A stretch of DNA of 64,000 bases, from the NCBI RefSeq assembly GCF_014697075.1, contig NZ_JACJRE010000027.1, positions 41,594 to 105,593 on the forward strand, written 5' to 3'. The notes under the pieces are model-generated. The model was not told the origin of the DNA. It saw only the letters and a program-made list of their open reading frames with translations, and did not search any database. Below, in pieces: positions 49,135-57,730 of the stretch. Numbering within the stretch: position 1 is the first letter of the stretch; each line of letters begins with the position of its first letter. The position numbers were made by a program, and so were the translations under genes. The stretch comes from Tolypothrix sp. FACHB-123. Its GTDB lineage: Bacteria > Cyanobacteriota > Cyanobacteriia > Cyanobacteriales > Nostocaceae.

Positions 49135-49287
49135 ATGACTACAAGTAGGCAACTCAAACAACCGCAACCGATGCTTGTATTGGAGTATCTATTATTACAT
49201 AATGGTAGCAATAACTCACCAGCAAGGATTAACCTAGTTAGGACAAATCCCGAATTGTATGACTTCTATGAAGAATACATTCGCTGA
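49135..49287 (+). CDS. putative 50-residue protein
   Basis: ATG 49135 opens a 50-codon frame: MTTSRQLKQPQPMLVLEYLL at the start, then ARINLVRTNPELYDFYEEYI at the end. Composition is clearly protein-like (amphipathic LVLEYLLLH, acidic aromatic ELYDFYEEY) in a stretch otherwise without genes. A second in-frame ATG sits two codons upstream. No good ribosome-binding site is seen and the family is not recognised. Confidence 0.5.
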   Translation: MTTSRQLKQPQPMLVLEYLLLHNGSNNSPARINLVRTNPELYDFYEEYIR

Positions 49288-49506
49288 ATCACCCTGAAGG
49301 AGTTTTAGTTTCACCCACGTATTAGCTAGGCGGTGATGACTCTAAATATCCTGAGATTCTGACAACTAGGTGCAAATCTTGGGTGGGAGTCAAAATACTT
49401 AGTTATTCGTAACCGTAAAACTGACTTTTTAAGGGTATTATGCACTGGGGCACAGCCCAGATTTTGAAAGGTTTAACTACGTTGTTTAAAAAGGCAGAAG
49501 CAGTAC
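49288..49506. other. gene-free interval
   Basis: No gene or clear RNA structure identified; the same holds for 48939-49134. It may hold the promoter of the next gene. Confidence 0.4.
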
Positions 49507-49818
49507 ATGCTACACCGCAAGATTTATCAATTGTGTTGCGATGGGCGGGAGGTATGTGTATTCTTGCGGGACCAGCAACGCTGGATAGAACGCGCCCGCA
49601 TCATTGATATAGAGGGAGATTTAGTGACCCTACGCTATGAAACAGAAGAAGAAGATGAAGTTTGTTCTTGGGAAGAAATGGTTCGGCTGGAAAGTATTGG
49701 TGCTGTAACCCAAAAGCTAGCGTCAGTACCACGCGGTAATGTAGAACCTCTGATGACCGAAGATTGCCCGGAAGCTGAGCGTATCCGCAACCGTTACACT
49801 GACTCTAATCCTGAATAA
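49507..49818 (+). CDS. conserved cyanobacterial protein (probably DUF6679)
   Basis: A 103-residue acidic protein: MLHRKIYQLCCDGREVCVFL, then RARIIDIEGDLVTLRYETEE with a small beta-barrel look, EDEVCSWEEMVRLESIGAVT, and a disordered acidic tail. It strongly resembles a family conserved throughout filamentous cyanobacteria that I associate with DUF6679; function unknown. An intrinsic terminator follows. Confidence 0.8.
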   Translation: MLHRKIYQLCCDGREVCVFLRDQQRWIERARIIDIEGDLVTLRYETEEEDEVCSWEEMVRLESIGAVTQKLASVPRGNVEPLMTEDCPEAERIRNRYTDSNPE

Positions 49819-49839
49819 TTCCAAATAGTCGAAAAGTCG

Positions 49840-49885
49840 AGAGTCCAGGGTCAACATTTCCACTCTGGACTCTTGATTTTTGTTA
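49840..49885 (+). terminator. terminator after the DUF6679-type gene
   Basis: A 9-bp perfect stem AGAGTCCAG/CTGGACTCT followed by TGATTTTTGTT. A TTGTCAG heptamer array (about five copies) follows at 49889-49925. Confidence 0.8.
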
Positions 49886-49942
49886 TTGGTCAGTTGTCAG
49901 TTGTCAGTTGTCAGTTGTCAGTTGTTCTTGTCCTCCTTGTCC

Positions 49943-51610
49943 CTACTCATTTTCCATCAATCTTTCATAGGCGGGACAGTACCCTTCAAGGGTGACTTTG
50001 AAGTTATATAGGGGGGAGTTGGGATTCCAGCAACGCTGTCCTCGTTGATGTCGGCAATTACCACAACAGTCTACATCTGTCAAGATATAGCGATCGCTGT
50101 TTTGGTTGAGTAGTTCTCGCTGGGATAATCCCCTTAAGACTAATTCCTCCCCTTGCCAACGGGCTTCGATTAAACCTGTATCGGCAAATTGTCGCCAACG
50201 GGGATCGGCGGTTATTGTGTCTGGAAGGCTAATTGTGATGATGCTGTCGGATTCTGTGAGTTCGCCTTCGTAGTTGGTTTCTGGGGCGGCTGGTTGGATA
50301 AATGTATCGCCAATGGGCAATTCTACTAAAATACCGGCGGCTGGGGAATGAAGATGATAGCGGTTTTGTAATTCTTCTAAACTGGTTAAATCTGCTAGAT
50401 AGGCTGGGGAACCGTGTACAAAAACGACATGTTGGGGTCGTAAATTATGGATTAATTGGGTAGTCCCAGGGCCATCACTATGTTGAGCGAGGAGATAGCC
50501 TTCAACGGTGGTGGGTGCTAAATATTGTTTTTTAACTTTTATATCTATTTTTTCTGGCAGGAGAATTAGCCAAGGGCCAGTATCTGGTTGGCAATATTGG
50601 GACAAATCGGCTGTGGAGTCTGTAAGAACTATACAGGGTGTCTTCCCTATATGAGGACGATGTTCTGCTTGCAACCGCCGCACGCGAGGACGCACTCTTT
50701 CATCCCAAAATAAAGGTTGATGACGGGCGAAGTTTTGAACTGATGGGGGGAGATGGGGTAATAGTTCTAAATAAGCATCGCAGCCTTTGGCGACAGCACC
50801 ATCTACCCAAATATCTAAATCTCTACCTGTGAAGTGGTGATGGCTGCGTAATAGCATGAGCAGTTCTTGACCTAACCCTAATGCGGGTGTGGGCAGTATA
50901 ACAGAACAGCGATCGCTAATTGCGCGATAAATTCTTTCGGCTAGTTGATTTTCTTGGTTGCGGCGGTGGGTATGGCGTGATGTGCCATAAGTACCTTCAA
51001 TAATTAAAGCGTCTAGCTCTAAGCCGCGTAATTCTTCTAATCTTAAGCCTTCTACTAACCGGGAGTTAGATAAGAAAAAGTCTCCTGTATACAGTAACTT
51101 GTAGGAACGCTGCGAGTTCGTGTAGGTAAGCATAATCGCCACCGCCCCTGGGAGATGTCCAGCCGGAAACAATTCTGCTACTAAACCTTCATGAAATTCT
51201 ACAGGCGATCGCAATGGTAAGGCTTGGCAAAATTGGGGAATTTCTTGAGGATCTTTATCTAGCCAGTTTAATGATAGCAACTTGCTGGTTACTTCACTCG
51301 CGTAGATAGCTAATTGGGGAAAAGCTTGATGCAGTGCTAGCAATCCTCTAGCATGATCCGGGTGGGCGTGACTAATCAACACTAAATCCACTGGTTGGGA
51401 GGAATTGCGTTGACGCGCCAATTTTTTCAACTCCCTCACCAGTGAAGAAATATCCCCCAATCCACAATCTAACAGGATGCGATACGGCCCCATCCGTATC
51501 AATAAACAAACGCCCTCATCATTGTGCTGAACACTATAAGGTAAACATTCTAGTTCGCTAGTTCCCTCATCAGCATCAACACGAGAGGACGACGAAATTC
51601 GATCCCTCAT
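49943..51610 (-). CDS. beta-CASP metallo-beta-lactamase-fold nuclease with C-terminal Cys cluster
   Basis: A 555-residue protein. The MBL motif HAHPDH (residues 81-86), the later GHLPGA and LLYTGDF segments supply zinc ligands. IIEGTYG marks the start of the beta-CASP region, and VVFVHGSPAYL holds the final histidine, as in mRNA 3'-processing-type nucleases. The C-terminal 50 residues contain DCCGNCRHQRGQRCW and GYCPAYE, a probable zinc-binding module not usual in the basic family. It may act in RNA processing; the target is unknown. Confidence 0.88.
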   Translation of the reverse strand: MRDRISSSSRVDADEGTSELECLPYSVQHNDEGVCLLIRMGPYRILLDCGLGDISSLVRELKKLARQRNSSQPVDLVLISHAHPDHARGLLALHQAFPQLAIYASEVTSKLLSLNWLDKDPQEIPQFCQALPLRSPVEFHEGLVAELFPAGHLPGAVAIMLTYTNSQRSYKLLYTGDFFLSNSRLVEGLRLEELRGLELDALIIEGTYGTSRHTHRRNQENQLAERIYRAISDRCSVILPTPALGLGQELLMLLRSHHHFTGRDLDIWVDGAVAKGCDAYLELLPHLPPSVQNFARHQPLFWDERVRPRVRRLQAEHRPHIGKTPCIVLTDSTADLSQYCQPDTGPWLILLPEKIDIKVKKQYLAPTTVEGYLLAQHSDGPGTTQLIHNLRPQHVVFVHGSPAYLADLTSLEELQNRYHLHSPAAGILVELPIGDTFIQPAAPETNYEGELTESDSIITISLPDTITADPRWRQFADTGLIEARWQGEELVLRGLSQRELLNQNSDRYILTDVDCCGNCRHQRGQRCWNPNSPLYNFKVTLEGYCPAYERLMENE

Positions 51611-51840
51611 GTTCTCCTCCCCTTAAACCTCATCGTCATGGAAATATCCCAAAAGCCAAAAATTAAGGGGATGTTTTTGGTTTTGTGACCTAGGGGTAAG
51701 TTTCATTTTGCGCCCCTTCACCCTGAAAATGCGGATTTGTTGATGGGGGAGGATATTATAGCCTAACCCGGCCCCAATTCGGAAAATTTGGTTAGCTTTT
51801 CCGAAGTTCCGAGGGTCAAAAGCCGATTTTCAAACCTCTT

Positions 51841-51963
51841 TTAATGTGCAGAACCATTGCCGTGATAGTTATCGGAATCATAAAATCCATTTTTTGTGCC
51901 AAAAAACAAGCACAAAACTGTAAATACGACTGTTAATCCTACTAAAATCAGCTTTACATCCAT
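51841..51963 (-). CDS. 40-residue single-membrane-helix protein, possibly NDH-1 subunit NdhP
   Basis: ATG 51963 to TAA 51841 encodes MDVKLILVGLTVVFTVLCLF followed by FGTKNGFYDSDNYHGNGSAH. One membrane helix occupies residues 4-21 and a short polar tail follows. GAGGG lies about 11 bases upstream. Size, topology and the GFYDSDNYHGNGSAH end resemble the small NDH-1L subunit NdhP as I remember it, but I am not certain. The sequence is certainly coding-like and typical of cyanobacterial photosynthetic-membrane small subunits. 51611-51840 is otherwise gene-free. Confidence 0.6.
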   Translation of the reverse strand: MDVKLILVGLTVVFTVLCLFFGTKNGFYDSDNYHGNGSAH

Positions 51964-52393
51964 CGGTTTTTTGCCCTCTACTAAAAGACTTTCATAATAT
52001 TAATAGAGCGCTCCAGCATCAAGCCTGAAACACTAGAAAATCTTTACTATGCTTAGGTTGATTGCGAATAGGTAAATTTACTGCAATAAGTTCAGATTGT
52101 AGACTTTTTCGCTCAACCTGTCTATCTATCTATATACCACTGTTACACTCACACTGTACAACTCTGATGCTGTAAAGAGTGGTATTTAGGCTGTTTGGTA
52201 ATGATTACCCAGTTCCTAATTTATTGAATTTGCGCTTTTTCATTGGCAATACATATTTTATTCCTAGTTTTTATTTAATTTATCTATGCTTCAGGTTTGA
52301 TGATTATTCAGTAACTATCAAGATTATCAATATCTTTATCCGTATACTTAGGTGATTTATGGTAAATTAATCAAAATTTGATTAAATAACGCC
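51964..52393. other. A/T-rich intergenic region
   Basis: Divergent promoter space between the 40-residue gene and the exported Cys-rich protein. A CTATCTATCTATATA run lies near 52122-52137. No gene seen. Confidence 0.4.
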
Positions 52394-52951
52394 ATGATTC
52401 ATCTTAAACCCTACCAAAGGGTCAAAATTGTTGGTTTATTTAGTATTTTTGCTATAGCTGGCATAGGTTTAACTGACACAATGGCTAAGGCTCAAGATGC
52501 AGCAGTATTAGCTTGTGTTAAGGAATATACTAAGCTAGGCATATCTCCCGATGCAGCACTAGCTGAGTGTAAAAAAAATGCCCTAGCCGACTGTGTGAAA
52601 CGTTTAACTACTACAAAAGTTGTTGCTAAAGCCGTCTCAGAATCTAAAGATGGCTACCTTATAGATTTGGGTGATAATGAATCCAGGTGGTTAGAAGGCC
52701 CGGCTTGGAGAGATAAGGGCTGTAAAGCTAACACCCAAGGACAGTATAAAAGACAAAGCGATAACCACCGCACTTTTTGGGGCGATCAACGTTCTTATGA
52801 GTGGTTTAGACAAGGTTTTTGTACACAGTCAGAAATTAAGTTAGAACAAAACTATTCTCTTGAGGAAGCGAAAACACTCTGTGAGTTAGGTGATAAAGCT
52901 GCAATTGGCGAACCTAAAGTTAATTCAAAAGTTCAAAATCACGAAATTTAA
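52394..52951 (+). CDS. exported cysteine-containing protein of unknown function
   Basis: 185 residues with a signal peptide (about 1-33, KIVGLFSIFAIAGIGLTDTM, cleavage near AKAQDA). The mature part has five or six cysteines spaced for disulphides (LACVKEY, LAECKKN, LADCVKR, DKGCKAN, GFCTQ, TLCEL) and a charged, aromatic centre (SRWLEGPAWRDKG). It is probably periplasmic. The family is not recognised. A stem-loop and a terminator follow. Confidence 0.7.
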   Translation: MIHLKPYQRVKIVGLFSIFAIAGIGLTDTMAKAQDAAVLACVKEYTKLGISPDAALAECKKNALADCVKRLTTTKVVAKAVSESKDGYLIDLGDNESRWLEGPAWRDKGCKANTQGQYKRQSDNHRTFWGDQRSYEWFRQGFCTQSEIKLEQNYSLEEAKTLCELGDKAAIGEPKVNSKVQNHEI

Positions 52952-53024
52952 ATCAATTAAAAGTTATTGAGCGCTTTCGCTAGCGCTGACGGCTATTACT
53001 TATTTATTTTCCAACTATTGTTTA

Positions 53025-53052
53025 AAGCGTCTGAGTCATCAGGCGTTTTTTA
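53025..53052 (+). terminator. terminator after the exported protein gene
   Basis: Stem GCGTCTGA/TCAGGCGT (with G-T pairs), loop GTCA, then TTTTTTAG. Confidence 0.75.
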
Positions 53053-53285
53053 GTTTTGAGGTTGGTTAACCCTACCATTTTGTTTTAAATTCGCAAATTA
53101 TGCTTGATTTAAAAATCGCTGAAACCTACACATAGCAAGAGTTTATTAAAATATTTGCTTAATACTTAGACGCTTATGTATATATTTTGTTGATTGTCTA
53201 CATTTTACTTATATTATTTTGTATACTTATTAAATATACACATATTATTTATACACTTAAAATATATATACTTAACATCCAAATG

Positions 53286-53334
53286 TCTAAACATCTAAAC
53301 ATCTAGATGTTCAATAAACATTCAGATGTTTAGA
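53286..53334. promoter_or_regulatory. palindromic AACATCTA sites upstream of parA (possible centromere/operator)
   Basis: TCTAAACATCT (53286-53296) and AGATGTTTAGA (53324-53334) form a perfect 11-bp inverted pair. Between them is the 14-bp palindrome AACATCTAGATGTT (53298-53311) and a further AAACATTC half-site. The cluster lies 41 bases before the parA start in very A/T-rich DNA (52952-53374). Ribbon-helix-helix partition proteins usually bind such half-site clusters; this assignment is inference from position. Confidence 0.6.
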
Positions 53335-53374
53335 TATGCAGTAGAATTTTGGGATTATTTGCGAGTGATGGAAA

Positions 53375-53974
53375 ATGATTATTACGGTAGCGGCTTTTAA
53401 GGGGGGTGTAGGTAAATCTACTACAGCGCTACACCTGGCGACATACTTACAAAATACAGCTGATACATTGCTCGTAGACGGCGACCTGAACCGGAGTGCA
53501 TTAGATTGGTCTAACCGGGGTTGTTTACCATTCAAAGTTGCTGATGAAAAGCAGGGAATACTCTTAGCAAAACTCTACGAACATATTGTGATTGATACAC
53601 CAGCTAGGCCAAACCCAGATGAATTAAAAACTATTGCGCAGGGTTGCGATTTGTTAGTTATACCGACAACTCCAGATGCGATCGCACTAGCTGCAACAAT
53701 GCAAATGGTTGAATCTCTCAAGCAATTTAAAACTAATTATCGCATTTTACTGACTCTGATTCCTCCTAATCCGAATAAAGCAGGAGAAGAAGCCAGAGCA
53801 GCTTTAGAAAAAGCGGGATTACCGATATTTAAATCGGGAATTCGCCGCTTGGCTGTATTCCAACGAGCTGCTTTAGAAGGTGTACCTGTGAATGCTGTCA
53901 AAGATTCTTATGCCCAAATTGCTTGGCGCTGTTACGCTGAAGTAGGTAAGGAAATAATAGACAATTCAAAATGA
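53375..53974 (+). CDS. ParA-family ATPase
   Basis: A 199-residue Walker-type ATPase used in plasmid or cargo partition. It begins MIITVAAFKGGVGKSTTALH with the deviant Walker A lysine (KGGVGKST, residues 9-16), has VDGDLNRSALDW, VIDTPARPN (Walker B-like) and LVIPTTPDAIAL. The short form lacking an N-terminal HTH is typical of type Ib partition systems, where a small ribbon-helix-helix protein replaces ParB. Such a gene follows 50 bases downstream. A palindromic cluster is directly upstream. Confidence 0.9.
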   Translation: MIITVAAFKGGVGKSTTALHLATYLQNTADTLLVDGDLNRSALDWSNRGCLPFKVADEKQGILLAKLYEHIVIDTPARPNPDELKTIAQGCDLLVIPTTPDAIALAATMQMVESLKQFKTNYRILLTLIPPNPNKAGEEARAALEKAGLPIFKSGIRRLAVFQRAALEGVPVNAVKDSYAQIAWRCYAEVGKEIIDNSK

Positions 53975-54024
53975 AGAATTTTTAATTACGAATTATAAAT
54001 TATTAAAACCTGGAGAATTTTATT

Positions 54025-54297
54025 GTGAATAATAAGAAAAAAACTAGTCGTTTTGATGATTTAATTGATGCGGCTCGCAGTCGTCAACACCGAGACAATC
54101 CACCGCCAACTGAGGCTCAACCTACTTCTTTAAGCAAAAGTACTAATCCCGAATATATCCGCACTACTATTTATCTTCCGAAACATTTACATCGAAAACT
54201 AAAAGCTGCTGCTGTTTCTGGTGAGCGACAAATGAGCGATATTATGACAGAGTTAGTTGAACAATGGTTGTTATCTCATAACCCCAATCAAGAATGA
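54025..54297 (+). CDS. ribbon-helix-helix protein, partner of ParA
   Basis: 90 residues from GTG 54025 with TGGAGA at ribosome-binding distance. A basic, disordered N-terminus (RFDDLIDAARSRQ and a Pro-rich segment) precedes an RHH domain: the beta strand IRTTIYLPKHLHRKLK, then helices AAAVSGERQMSDIMTELVE. This arrangement is that of ParG/Omega-type centromere-binding proteins, whose N-terminal arm stimulates the ParA ATPase. It is probably in an operon with the preceding gene; autoregulation through the upstream palindromes is inferred. Confidence 0.82.
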   Translation: MNNKKKTSRFDDLIDAARSRQHRDNPPPTEAQPTSLSKSTNPEYIRTTIYLPKHLHRKLKAAAVSGERQMSDIMTELVEQWLLSHNPNQE

Positions 54298-54327
54298 TGA
54301 GCATAACCACTGATAACTGACCATTGA

Positions 54328-54963
54328 CTAAAACACAATTTCTTCACCGCGTTCGGTAAAACGCACATCTTTAATTTTCCATTGAGCGTTACTCGTCAGG
54401 GTTTTGCGGACACTACCAAATAATGCAAATTGTTCACAACTTGAAAGCGAAGCTATTTGTCGTTTTGAGTTAGGTGCTACTCGCAAATCAACGGTAGCAA
54501 CACCATTTTTAACGTTGATGCGATAACTCGATAAGCTAAAATCACCCGAATCTCTTTTCTCTAAAATTTTACCCACCGCAGCTTTTACAGGCTCATTTGC
54601 GGATACTGGTACTTTTTGGGGAATTAGTTGTTGACATTGTACGTCACTTGTGTAAAGAGTGACATCTGTCGTTTTGTCACTGGTGGCTGGGGAAGTAGGA
54701 GTAGGTGTACTTGTGGGGGATGCTTCGGGTGTAGGAGTGGCTGTCTGAACATCCTCTGATTTCGCTCTCAGTTGCGCCATGCTGGGGGTTTGGCTGGGAG
54801 ATGGGGCTGGTATGCTTGCGGATGTTGTGGTTGGCGTTGGGGTTTCGCTAATCGTATCCTGACGCGGGGTAGGATTAGAATTACAGCTGCTGAGGCTAGT
54901 TGCGATCGCGGCCGCAATAAATGCTAAAAAATATCTTTTAGTTGTATCGATTGTGTTATGCAT
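54328..54963 (-). CDS. GerMN-domain lipoprotein
   Basis: 211 residues. The N-terminus FLAFIAAAIATSLSSCNSN has a lipobox-like LSSC, predicting lipid attachment outside the cytoplasm. A long Thr/Ser/Pro-rich linker (about 30-100) leads to a GerMN-like domain (VTLYTSDVQCQQLIPQ; VKAAVGKILE; YRINVKNGVATVDLR; ALFGSVRKTLT). In cyanobacteria these are annotated as sporulation/spore-germination-type proteins though no spores form; probable peptidoglycan or envelope association. Converges on the RHH gene. Confidence 0.82.
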   Translation of the reverse strand: MHNTIDTTKRYFLAFIAAAIATSLSSCNSNPTPRQDTISETPTPTTTSASIPAPSPSQTPSMAQLRAKSEDVQTATPTPEASPTSTPTPTSPATSDKTTDVTLYTSDVQCQQLIPQKVPVSANEPVKAAVGKILEKRDSGDFSLSSYRINVKNGVATVDLRVAPNSKRQIASLSSCEQFALFGSVRKTLTSNAQWKIKDVRFTERGEEIVF

Positions 54964-55175
54964 AGTTTTATAGTTGTTGGGTTGTTCTATTAACTTCAGT
55001 GTTCTTAGGATTATTTCCGTATAATTTTATAGCTTTTGCTAATTTTGGTGATAGTTTAAGCAACCTTTACTTTTAGATTATTATTAGCTAATTTCAAAGC
55101 GATCGCATTTCTAGAAGCTTAACTTTACAGTACTTTTCTCTGATACATTGAATTTAGAAATTGCAAGAATTACTT

Positions 55176-56645
55176 ATGTCTAGCAATGAATCTATTACTT
55201 ACGACCTCCGTAATGCTGAATGGGATGGTGTGGGAATTGACCAATGGGAACCATCTAAGTGGAAACAATGGAAAGCTAAACATTCTTCATCAGATGCAGG
55301 TGTTAAAGCTGAACGTGAATATCTCAGAATCAAACACGCTGTTGCACAAGCTAACTCAGCGTTAAGTTTGGATAGAGTGAAGGTGAAACTTAAGCTCACT
55401 AGTGCTAAAACTATTGGGTTACAAGGAACTTTTCCCTGTAAACCTGGGGATGTTGGTAAAAATGGTAGTCCAAGTAAGCAGTATACCATTTCCTTTGGTT
55501 TCGTTGCTAATGATGTTGGCGTGAAAACGGCAGTGGTAAAAGCCAGAGAATTAGATTTATTATTAATAACAAAACAATTTTGCTGGACACCTGAATTATT
55601 AGGTAAACAAGCGCAGAAGATAGCGTTACCCGCACAGGAAAATTCTACCAAGCTCATTTGTGAATGGATTCAAGATTATGAGCGAGAATTTTGGAAAACC
55701 CATGAAAAAAATCGCCAAGGTATACGTACTTGGGAAACTCATTATTTGAGACATTTGAAAAAACTACCTCAAGATGTCCCCCTATCTTTATATGCTTTAG
55801 AAAAAGCACTAGAAAGAACTAAACCTAATACATCGGGAAGGTTTTTCTTAGTATGGCAATTAAAGAAATTTTGTGAATTTTGCGGGATTAATGGGTTGAA
55901 AACTATCGCTGCTTATGCAACTCCCAAGCCAGAACCAACTATTCGTAAAGTCCCAGCCGATGAAGAGATTATTCAAGGCTTTACGAAAATTGGGATGCCT
56001 TTATCAGCTTATGCTAGTAGAGAGAATCTTACCTTACCAGAACAATGGCAATGGGCGTATGCTATGTTAGCAACTTATGGTTTAAGACCTCATGAATTAT
56101 TCGCTGTCGATATAGAGGCTTTTATTAACCCTAATAATACTTTTCATTTAGTTTATTTAAATCCTAGTTTAACAGAGGGTACTAAAACAGGCGAACGCAG
56201 TTGTGGGATTCCGCCATTACATCCCCATTGGGTGGAATTGTTTGATTTAAAAAATGTCAAATCTCCTTACAACGAAGGAACGCTGAGTAATAAAACGGCA
56301 AAGTTGCATATCAGATTTAGAGCCGCTAATTTAGGTTTTAGACCATACGAATTACGTCATGCTTACGCTATTCGCGGACATCGCTTGCAAGTTCCCATCA
56401 AAACAATGGCAGATTATATGGGACATACAGTGCAAGAGCATACTAAGACTTATCAAAGATGGATGAATGAGGATGCTAATTTAGCAATTTATCGAGAAGT
56501 TGTAATTCACAGACAAGGTACAAGTAAGGAAGCTTTGAAAGCAAGAATTAGTGAATTAGAAGCGGAAACTCAAGCGTTAAAAGCGGAAAATGCTACGCTG
56601 AAAGCATTGCTAATTCAGCATCAATTGGGTGAGTTGTTGACTTGA
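55176..56645 (+). CDS. tyrosine recombinase (site-specific integrase)
   Basis: 489 residues from ATG 55176 (MSSNESITYDLRNAEWDG). An N-terminal Arm/SAM-like region (FCWTPELLGKQ; ICEWIQDYEREFW) precedes the catalytic domain: first Arg in YGLRPHELFAVD, the ELRHAYAIRG box with His/Arg, the GHT (MGHTVQEHT) and the nucleophile tyrosine in TKTYQRWM. A C-terminal 45-residue coiled coil (ISELEAETQALKAENATLK) is added. All catalytic residues look intact. It neighbours the partition genes and may mobilise or resolve that region. Confidence 0.88.
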   Translation: MSSNESITYDLRNAEWDGVGIDQWEPSKWKQWKAKHSSSDAGVKAEREYLRIKHAVAQANSALSLDRVKVKLKLTSAKTIGLQGTFPCKPGDVGKNGSPSKQYTISFGFVANDVGVKTAVVKARELDLLLITKQFCWTPELLGKQAQKIALPAQENSTKLICEWIQDYEREFWKTHEKNRQGIRTWETHYLRHLKKLPQDVPLSLYALEKALERTKPNTSGRFFLVWQLKKFCEFCGINGLKTIAAYATPKPEPTIRKVPADEEIIQGFTKIGMPLSAYASRENLTLPEQWQWAYAMLATYGLRPHELFAVDIEAFINPNNTFHLVYLNPSLTEGTKTGERSCGIPPLHPHWVELFDLKNVKSPYNEGTLSNKTAKLHIRFRAANLGFRPYELRHAYAIRGHRLQVPIKTMADYMGHTVQEHTKTYQRWMNEDANLAIYREVVIHRQGTSKEALKARISELEAETQALKAENATLKALLIQHQLGELLT

Positions 56646-56881
56646 TAATTGTCAGTTGTCAGTTGTCACTTGTTTTTGTTTACCCTATGTTATTGAGATT
56701 CCTGTAACACAGCAAAAAATACCACAATAAATAATGCAAAATTTTTCCTTAAAATAGTAGGGTATGTTATTTAGCGTAAAGTACCTTGAACTGTTGATGG
56801 TGCGTTAGCCTCCGGCATTACTATTTTAAATGTATGATGAAATTGGTACTAGTTAGGTGAAATTTACCAGCGAGGCAAGTT
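56646..56881. other. repeat-bearing intergenic region
   Basis: TTGTCAG heptamers directly after the integrase stop (56647-56668) and a TAGGGTATGTTATTTAGCG/GGTGCGTTAGCC repeat at about 56757-56815. No gene and no convincing att core recognised. Confidence 0.5.
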
Positions 56882-57520
56882 ATGTTACTTAAACTCAACC
56901 AGCTAATTGTACCTGTAGGACATCAATTATTAATTAAAAATATATCCTGGTCAACATACAAAAGTATTTTGGCTGAATTGGGTGAAAATCGCAGTTCGCG
57001 GATATCTTACAGTCAGGGAATGTTGGAAATCATTGCTCCACTACCAGAACATGAAGTTGCTAAAGTGATGATTGGAGATTTGGTAAAGGCTATATTAGAA
57101 GAACTCGATATAGACTTTTGGAGTTTAGGATCTACTACTTTTGATCGAGAAAAAATGGATGCTGGGGTAGAACCTGATGATTGTTTTTACATTCAAAATG
57201 AAGCGGCTGTACGGGGGAAGGATAGAATTGATTTGACTGTTGATCCGCCGCCTGATTTAGCGATTGAAATTGATATTACCTCGCGGACGCGGTTTAATAA
57301 TTATGAGGTTTTAGGTGTACCGGAATTATGGCGATGGAAGGGCAATAGATTAGAAATTAATGTGATGATTAATGGTAAATATGTAGCCTCTACTGCTAGT
57401 GCAATTTTTCTTAATTTACCTATTACTCAAGTTATTCCTGAATATTTAATGCGGAGTAAAACTGAGGGGAGAAATGCAGCGATGAGAGCGTTTCGTGCTT
57501 GGGTGAGGGAGGAGATGTAA
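56882..57520 (+). CDS. Uma2 family endonuclease-like protein (DUF820)
   Basis: 212 residues with the PD-(D/E)XK-type fold of the Uma2 family: YSQGMLEIIAPLPEHE (the strand before the active site), VEPDDCFYIQN, PPDLAIEIDITS with the Asp/Glu cluster (DLAIEID) and the following VPELWRWKGN. This family is extremely multicopy in filamentous cyanobacteria and usually stands alone; the biological target is unknown. All expected acidic residues are present, so it looks intact. Confidence 0.9.
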   Translation: MLLKLNQLIVPVGHQLLIKNISWSTYKSILAELGENRSSRISYSQGMLEIIAPLPEHEVAKVMIGDLVKAILEELDIDFWSLGSTTFDREKMDAGVEPDDCFYIQNEAAVRGKDRIDLTVDPPPDLAIEIDITSRTRFNNYEVLGVPELWRWKGNRLEINVMINGKYVASTASAIFLNLPITQVIPEYLMRSKTEGRNAAMRAFRAWVREEM

Positions 57521-57561
57521 TTGTTGTTTGAGAGCTTTTTTATAATTTTATCAATCTCTTT

Positions 57562-57649
57562 GTAGGTTGGGTTGAGGAACGAAACCCAACATCGGCGCTT
57601 GGTGTTATGCGGGGAATGTTGGGTTTCGCAAAGCCTCAACCCAACCTAC
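57562..57649. repeat. REP palindrome upstream of the RAYT gene
   Basis: GTAGGTTGGGTTGAGG (57562 on) pairs with CCTCAACCCAACCTAC (ending 57649), with GAAACCCAAC/GTTGGGTTTC inside. The 3' half, including GGCGCTTGGTGTTATGCGG, recurs after the RAYT gene. Confidence 0.85.
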
Positions 57650-57730
57650 ATTGATGGTAAATTGACGGTCGTTTTTGCCTGGATTAGACTGGTCTAAGGT
57701 GGAGAAATTAAGCTTTTGAATATTAATTAA

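Noticed and set aside
48939-49506. Possible structured RNA (6S- or tmRNA-like) in the long gap
   Set aside because: No tRNA-like ends, tag frame or long bubble hairpin could be found by eye; only a 50-codon frame was supported.
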